From contig CAIMVB010000464.1 in NCBI GenBank assembly GCA_903844785.1, positions 1-7,985 of the forward strand: a DNA stretch of 7,985 nt. Reading direction: 5' to 3'. This document shows positions 4,962 to 7,985 of the stretch, piece after piece. Under the pieces are notes generated by a model. The model saw nothing but the letters and a program-made list of their open reading frames with translations. It was not told the DNA's origin and did no database searches. This DNA is from an uncultured Rhodospirillales bacterium (lineage in GTDB: Bacteria; Pseudomonadota; Alphaproteobacteria; Acetobacterales; Acetobacteraceae). Position 1 is the first letter of the stretch; every line of letters begins with the position of its first letter. The position numbers and the translations under genes are program-made.

Positions 4962-5954
4962 ATGAACCGTCGTCAACTTCTTGGCCTTACCGGGGGCGCC
5001 ATTGCCGGCGCGCTGGCAAGCCCTGGCATCCTTTCCGCGCAAAGCGGCGCCTGGCCGACACGCGGGTCCATCCGCCTGATCGCGCAATTCCCCCCGGGCG
5101 GGCTGGTGGATACCGTGAGCCGCCTGATGGCCCCTGCCCTGTCTCAGGCCTTGGGCCAAACCGTAGTGGTGGAAAACCGCGCTGGCGCGGGTGGCGTGAT
5201 CGGCACGGATTTCGTCGCGAAGCAGCCCGCCGATGGCTATACGCTGCTGGTATCCCACGCTTCGGTGCATGTTTTCTCGGCGGCCACCATGCCAACGCTG
5301 CCCTTCAATCCAGTCACGGATTTCACGCATATCGGGCTTTTGGTCGAAGCGCCGAATGTGCTGCTGGTGAAGTCCGAGTCCCGCTTCAAGACGCTCTCGG
5401 ATTATCTGGACGCCGCGAAGACGCAACCGGTGCGCTTCGGGTCTTCGGGCATTGGTTCGGCGCCGCATTTGCTGGGCGCGATGCTCTCCGGTGAAGCCAA
5501 GGTGACCAATCTGGATCACGTGCCCTATCGCGGCAGTGCGCCCGCCATGCAGGACCTGATGGCCAATCAGATTGAAAGCCTGATTGATCCCATCACCACC
5601 AATGTGCAGCTCATGAAGGATGGCGTGCTACGCGCGCTGGCGGTTTCCTCGCCGCAGCGCCTGCCGGCCTTCCCGAATGTGCCGACCTTCGCTGAACTTG
5701 GCTTCCCGAAGCTGACTTCCGCGCAATGGCTCGGGCTTTCCGGACCAAAGGGCATGCCGCAGCCGATCGTGGATCGCTTGGCCGGTCTGATCAATCCCAT
5801 CCTGGCGCGCCCGGAATTGATGACGCGCTTTGAAGAATTGCAGACCCTGCCGCGCCGCCCGGCGCCGATGAATGGCGATTTCGTGAAAATCATGCGCGAG
5901 CAGATCACGGAATGGACCGCGGTTGCCAAGCAATTCGATATTGTTGTGACCTGA
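4962..5954 (+). CDS. TTT (Bug-family) periplasmic solute-binding protein 3
   Basis: The 330-residue protein begins NRRQLLGLTGGAIAGALAS (2-20), a twin-arginine-type signal, with probable cleavage near LSAQS (24-28). Pocket loops are AQFPPGG (41-47) and VVVENRAGAGGVIGTDFVA (68-86). Later landmarks are DFTHIGLLVEAPNVLLV, FGSSGIGSAPH, DHVPYRGSAPAMQDLMANQ and a family-typical WLGLSGPKGMP segment. The start is preceded by AGAAGG (4949-4954). It appears to be its own transcription unit: sigma-54-like promoter at 4847, leader hairpin at 4896 and a strong terminator at 5963. That separates its control from binding protein 2 although both lie in tandem. It should act as a periplasmic carboxylate receptor; the ligand and partner TctA/TctB are unknown. 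Confidence 0.95.
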   Translation: MNRRQLLGLTGGAIAGALASPGILSAQSGAWPTRGSIRLIAQFPPGGLVDTVSRLMAPALSQALGQTVVVENRAGAGGVIGTDFVAKQPADGYTLLVSHASVHVFSAATMPTLPFNPVTDFTHIGLLVEAPNVLLVKSESRFKTLSDYLDAAKTQPVRFGSSGIGSAPHLLGAMLSGEAKVTNLDHVPYRGSAPAMQDLMANQIESLIDPITTNVQLMKDGVLRALAVSSPQRLPAFPNVPTFAELGFPKLTSAQWLGLSGPKGMPQPIVDRLAGLINPILARPELMTRFEELQTLPRRPAPMNGDFVKIMREQITEWTAVAKQFDIVVT

Positions 5955-5962
5955 AGCATATC

Positions 5963-5998
5963 ACCCCGCCCGTGGTATTGCCTCGGGCGGGGTTTTTT
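5963..5998 (+). terminator. Strong intrinsic terminator after binding protein 3
   Basis: CCCCGCCCG (5964-5972) pairs perfectly with CGGGCGGGG (5984-5992), extended by an A-T pair. The loop is 11 bases and six T (5993-5998) follow. It starts eight bases after the stop codon of binding protein 3. No matching T-tract exists on the other strand, so it is directional and does not obviously serve the convergent deacetylase-like gene. Confidence 0.93.
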
Positions 5999-6005
5999 CC
6001 TGCTG

Positions 6006-6908
6006 CTACTTCATGTCCGCCTGGGTTTTGCACCAGCGCGCCACTTCCTCATGCGTGGCAAACCACACATCGCCAAAGCCCTTCATGTGCTGTACCAGCC
6101 GATCAAGCAGCGCGATGCGGCTGCGATGGCCAATGACGTGCGGGTGCATCGTCAGCAAAAACAAGCCACCTTCGCGATAGGCTCCTTCGAATTCGGCGGT
6201 GAAAACCTCCTCCACGCTTGACGGGGGCGTATAGGGGCGGAGCGCTGAAAAGCGCAGCATGTTGAAATACACCGCATCGTCGCGGATCCATTCTGGCGGC
6301 AATTCGACAATGCCGGTGGGATTGCCCTGATCGAGCAATTCATAGGCATCATCATCGGCCATCAGCGATGAATCATAGAGCAAACCCAATTCGCGGATGA
6401 TTGAAAGCGTATCCACCGAAAAATCCCAAGATGCCGTGCGGATACCAACCGGGCGCCGGCCCGTCAGTTTTTCCAGCGTATCGGCAGCGCGGAAGGTCAG
6501 GTCTCGCTCCACGCCTGGGGGCAATTGCGTATTGGCTTCATGAATCCAGGAATGGATGCCAATTTCATGGCCTTCATCCGCCACACCGCGCACTTCTTCA
6601 GGATGCAACAGCGCTGACACGGCCGGGTAAAAGAAACTCGCCTTCACGTCGTGGCGCGCCAGCAAGGCACGGATGCGCGGCACGCCCTGGCGGGAGCCAT
6701 ATTGCCCCTGGCTGATGCGCATGGGGCTTTCATCGGCATCGCGCAGCGGAATGGTTTCGTGATCCGCATCGAAGGAGAGCGAGACACAACAGCGCGCCCC
6801 ATTGGGCCAGGAAGCGGGGGCCAGGGATCGCCCGGCCCGTGCGCGGCCCACAATTTCGCGCCATTGCGCTTCGGGCCATTCCCAGGGCTTGGCGGCTTTG
6901 TCGTTCAT
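6006..6908 (-). CDS. Polysaccharide deacetylase-family protein (NodB fold; allantoinase PuuE/PgdA-like)
   Basis: The 300-residue protein has no signal peptide, so it is probably cytoplasmic. VSLSFDADHET (42-52) is the first NodB motif, with Asp47 and Asp49 as candidate base and metal ligand. VKASFFYPA (88-96) follows. GHEIGIHSWIHE (113-124) supplies the H-x3-H pair His119 and His123. GIRTASWDFS (155-164) and LTMHPHVIG (252-260) complete the usual set. The FDAD/HSWIHE wording resembles the subgroup that includes PuuE allantoinases and Helicobacter PgdA, which act on cyclic amides or N-acetyl groups, rather than secreted chitin or xylan deacetylases. The start at 6908 is chosen because AGGAG (complement of 6916-6920) precedes it and the domain begins soon after; the open frame further upstream is antisense to the amidase. 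It is divergent from the amidase. The substrate is not identifiable from sequence. Confidence 0.92.
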   Translation of the reverse strand: MNDKAAKPWEWPEAQWREIVGRARAGRSLAPASWPNGARCCVSLSFDADHETIPLRDADESPMRISQGQYGSRQGVPRIRALLARHDVKASFFYPAVSALLHPEEVRGVADEGHEIGIHSWIHEANTQLPPGVERDLTFRAADTLEKLTGRRPVGIRTASWDFSVDTLSIIRELGLLYDSSLMADDDAYELLDQGNPTGIVELPPEWIRDDAVYFNMLRFSALRPYTPPSSVEEVFTAEFEGAYREGGLFLLTMHPHVIGHRSRIALLDRLVQHMKGFGDVWFATHEEVARWCKTQADMK

Positions 6909-6975
6909 GGGGGTTCTCCTGCCTGCGATGAAGGGCCATGCTGCACCCATACCCAGCTTACCGGAACCCCCATGA
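6905..6975. repeat. 12-bp perfect inverted repeat spanning two divergent start codons
   Basis: TCATGGGGGTTC (6905-6916) and GAACCCCCATGA (6964-6975) are exact reverse complements. The left arm contains the start codon of the minus-strand deacetylase-like gene and the right arm that of the plus-strand amidase. The 47 bases between the arms must carry both promoters unless they overlap coding sequence. It may be an operator for joint control or a chance match of two leaders. Confidence 0.8.
6916..6920 (-). promoter_or_regulatory. Ribosome-binding site fixing the deacetylase-like start
   Basis: AGGAG on the minus strand lies seven bases before the ATG at 6908-6906. It supports the 300-residue form over a frame that stays open upstream to 7673. 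Confidence 0.75.
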
Positions 6976-7985
6976 GCGATACCGATCCCGCCCTGATGTC
7001 CGCCGAGACCTTGCTTGGGCTTTATGCGCGCCGGCGCCTTTCGCCGGTGGAGGCGCTGAAGGCCGTGATGGAACGTGTCGCGCGCTATAATCCATGGGTG
7101 AATGCCTTTGCGGCCATGAACCCACGCGCGTTGCAAGCGGCGGGCGAATCTGAAGCGCGCTGGCTGGCAGGCAGGCCGATGGGGGCGTTGGATGGCGTGC
7201 CTTCCACAGTCAAGGATTTGCTGCATCTGGCGGGCTTTCCAACCCGGCGCGGTAGCCGCGCCTCGGATTCCACGCCCATGAATGAAGACGCGCCGGCGGT
7301 GATGGGGCTGAAGCAGGCCGGCGCGGTCATCATCGGCAAGACCACCACCACGGAATTCGGCTGGAAATCGCCTGGCGATTGCCCGCTGCATGGCATTACG
7401 CGCAACCCTTGGAACCCGCAGCGCACGCCGGGTGGGTCTTCTTCCGGCGCGGGGGCGGCGGGGGCGGCCTGTTTTGGCGCGCTGCATATCGGCACCGATG
7501 CGGGCGGTTCCATTCGCATTCCGGCGGCTTATTGCGGGCTGGTGGGGATGAAGCCTTCCTTCGGGCGCATTCCGCAATGGCCGCTTGGCGCCTTTGGCCA
7601 TGTGGCGGTTGCGGGCCCCATGACACGCACGGTGCGTGATGCCGCGCTGATGTTCGGCGCCATGGCGCGGCATGATCTGCGCGACCCCTATGCCCTGCCG
7701 GATGATCCGCGCGATTGGCTAGCTGGCATTGAAGATGGCGTACGCGGCATGCGCGTGGCGCTGGTGCGCCGCATGGGCTTCGCCCCACCGCTTGATGCGG
7801 AAGGCGAAGCAGTTTTGGCCGGCGCCGCGCAGCTTTTGGAAGACCAAGGCGCCATCGTGGAGGAAGCCGATCCCGGCCTTCCCGATACCCGCGCGATTTT
7901 TGGCCGCGTTTGGGGTGTTGCGCTGGCGCGCATCATCGCGACCACGCCGGAAGATAAGCGCGATTTGCTCGATGCCGGCATTGCC
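6972..7985 (+). CDS. Amidase-signature family hydrolase, partial at window edge
   Basis: The frame runs from ATG 6972 to the right edge (338 residues), so roughly the last quarter of a typical amidase-signature enzyme is missing. The catalytic triad is complete: Lys81 in GVPSTVKDLL, cis-Ser156 in TPGGSSSGAGAA and nucleophile Ser180 in GTDAGGSIRIPA. The Ser156-Ser180 spacing of 24 equals that in fatty acid amide hydrolase. ALDGVPSTVKD and YCGLVGMKPSFGRIP are standard family blocks. Such enzymes hydrolyse amides to acid plus ammonia in the cytoplasm; GatA is a relative, but no GatB or GatC is adjacent, so a catabolic amidase is favoured. It could take the amide product of the nitrile hydratase-like protein (inference). 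The Shine-Dalgarno is poor (CCGGAA), unlike its divergent neighbour. Confidence 0.95.
   Translation, partial: MSDTDPALMSAETLLGLYARRRLSPVEALKAVMERVARYNPWVNAFAAMNPRALQAAGESEARWLAGRPMGALDGVPSTVKDLLHLAGFPTRRGSRASDSTPMNEDAPAVMGLKQAGAVIIGKTTTTEFGWKSPGDCPLHGITRNPWNPQRTPGGSSSGAGAAGAACFGALHIGTDAGGSIRIPAAYCGLVGMKPSFGRIPQWPLGAFGHVAVAGPMTRTVRDAALMFGAMARHDLRDPYALPDDPRDWLAGIEDGVRGMRVALVRRMGFAPPLDAEGEAVLAGAAQLLEDQGAIVEEADPGLPDTRAIFGRVWGVALARIIATTPEDKRDLLDAGIA

Noticed and set aside
6909..7673. Long upstream extension of the deacetylase-like frame on the minus strand
   Set aside because: It is antisense to the amidase, whose catalytic triad is intact on the plus strand. The true start at 6908 has its own Shine-Dalgarno.

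Overview
This window is GC-rich, tightly packed bacterial DNA with many GCGC-type words. It is most likely from an alphaproteobacterium of the Acetobacteraceae type (Roseomonas-like). That placement is inferred from overall composition, from several tripartite tricarboxylate transporter (TTT/Bug) solute-binding proteins with twin-arginine-like signals, and from the intergenic palindromes. No marker gene fixes the taxon.

Layout, left to right. A truncated RraA/HMG-aldolase-like gene (minus, runs off the left edge) lies downstream of TTT binding protein 1 (minus). The 236 bases between them hold three palindromes. Divergent from binding protein 1 is the most unusual gene (plus, 1987-2991): a cobalt-type nitrile hydratase alpha domain fused behind a beta-subunit N-terminal domain through a His/Asp-rich linker. 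Its stop codon directly abuts the stop of a convergent arylmalonate decarboxylase/maleate isomerase-like gene (minus). Divergent from that gene is TTT binding protein 2 (plus), followed by TTT binding protein 3 (plus). Binding protein 3 looks like a separate transcription unit: an excellent sigma-54 -24/-12 match upstream, a leader hairpin, and a strong intrinsic terminator downstream. Next come a NodB-fold polysaccharide deacetylase/allantoinase-like gene (minus) and a divergent amidase-signature enzyme (plus, runs off the right edge). The start codons of these last two sit inside the arms of a perfect 12-bp inverted repeat.

How the genes may work together (inference). The enzymes act on nitriles or related C-N compounds (nitrile hydratase-like), amides (amidase), small carboxylic or malonic acids (Asp/Glu-racemase-superfamily protein), oxo-acids (RraA-like) and perhaps cyclic amides or N-acetyl groups (deacetylase-like). 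The three binding proteins would capture carboxylates in the periplasm. The locus therefore looks like a scavenging module for an organic nitrogen and carbon source. No TctA/TctB membrane subunits and no regulator gene are present in the window.
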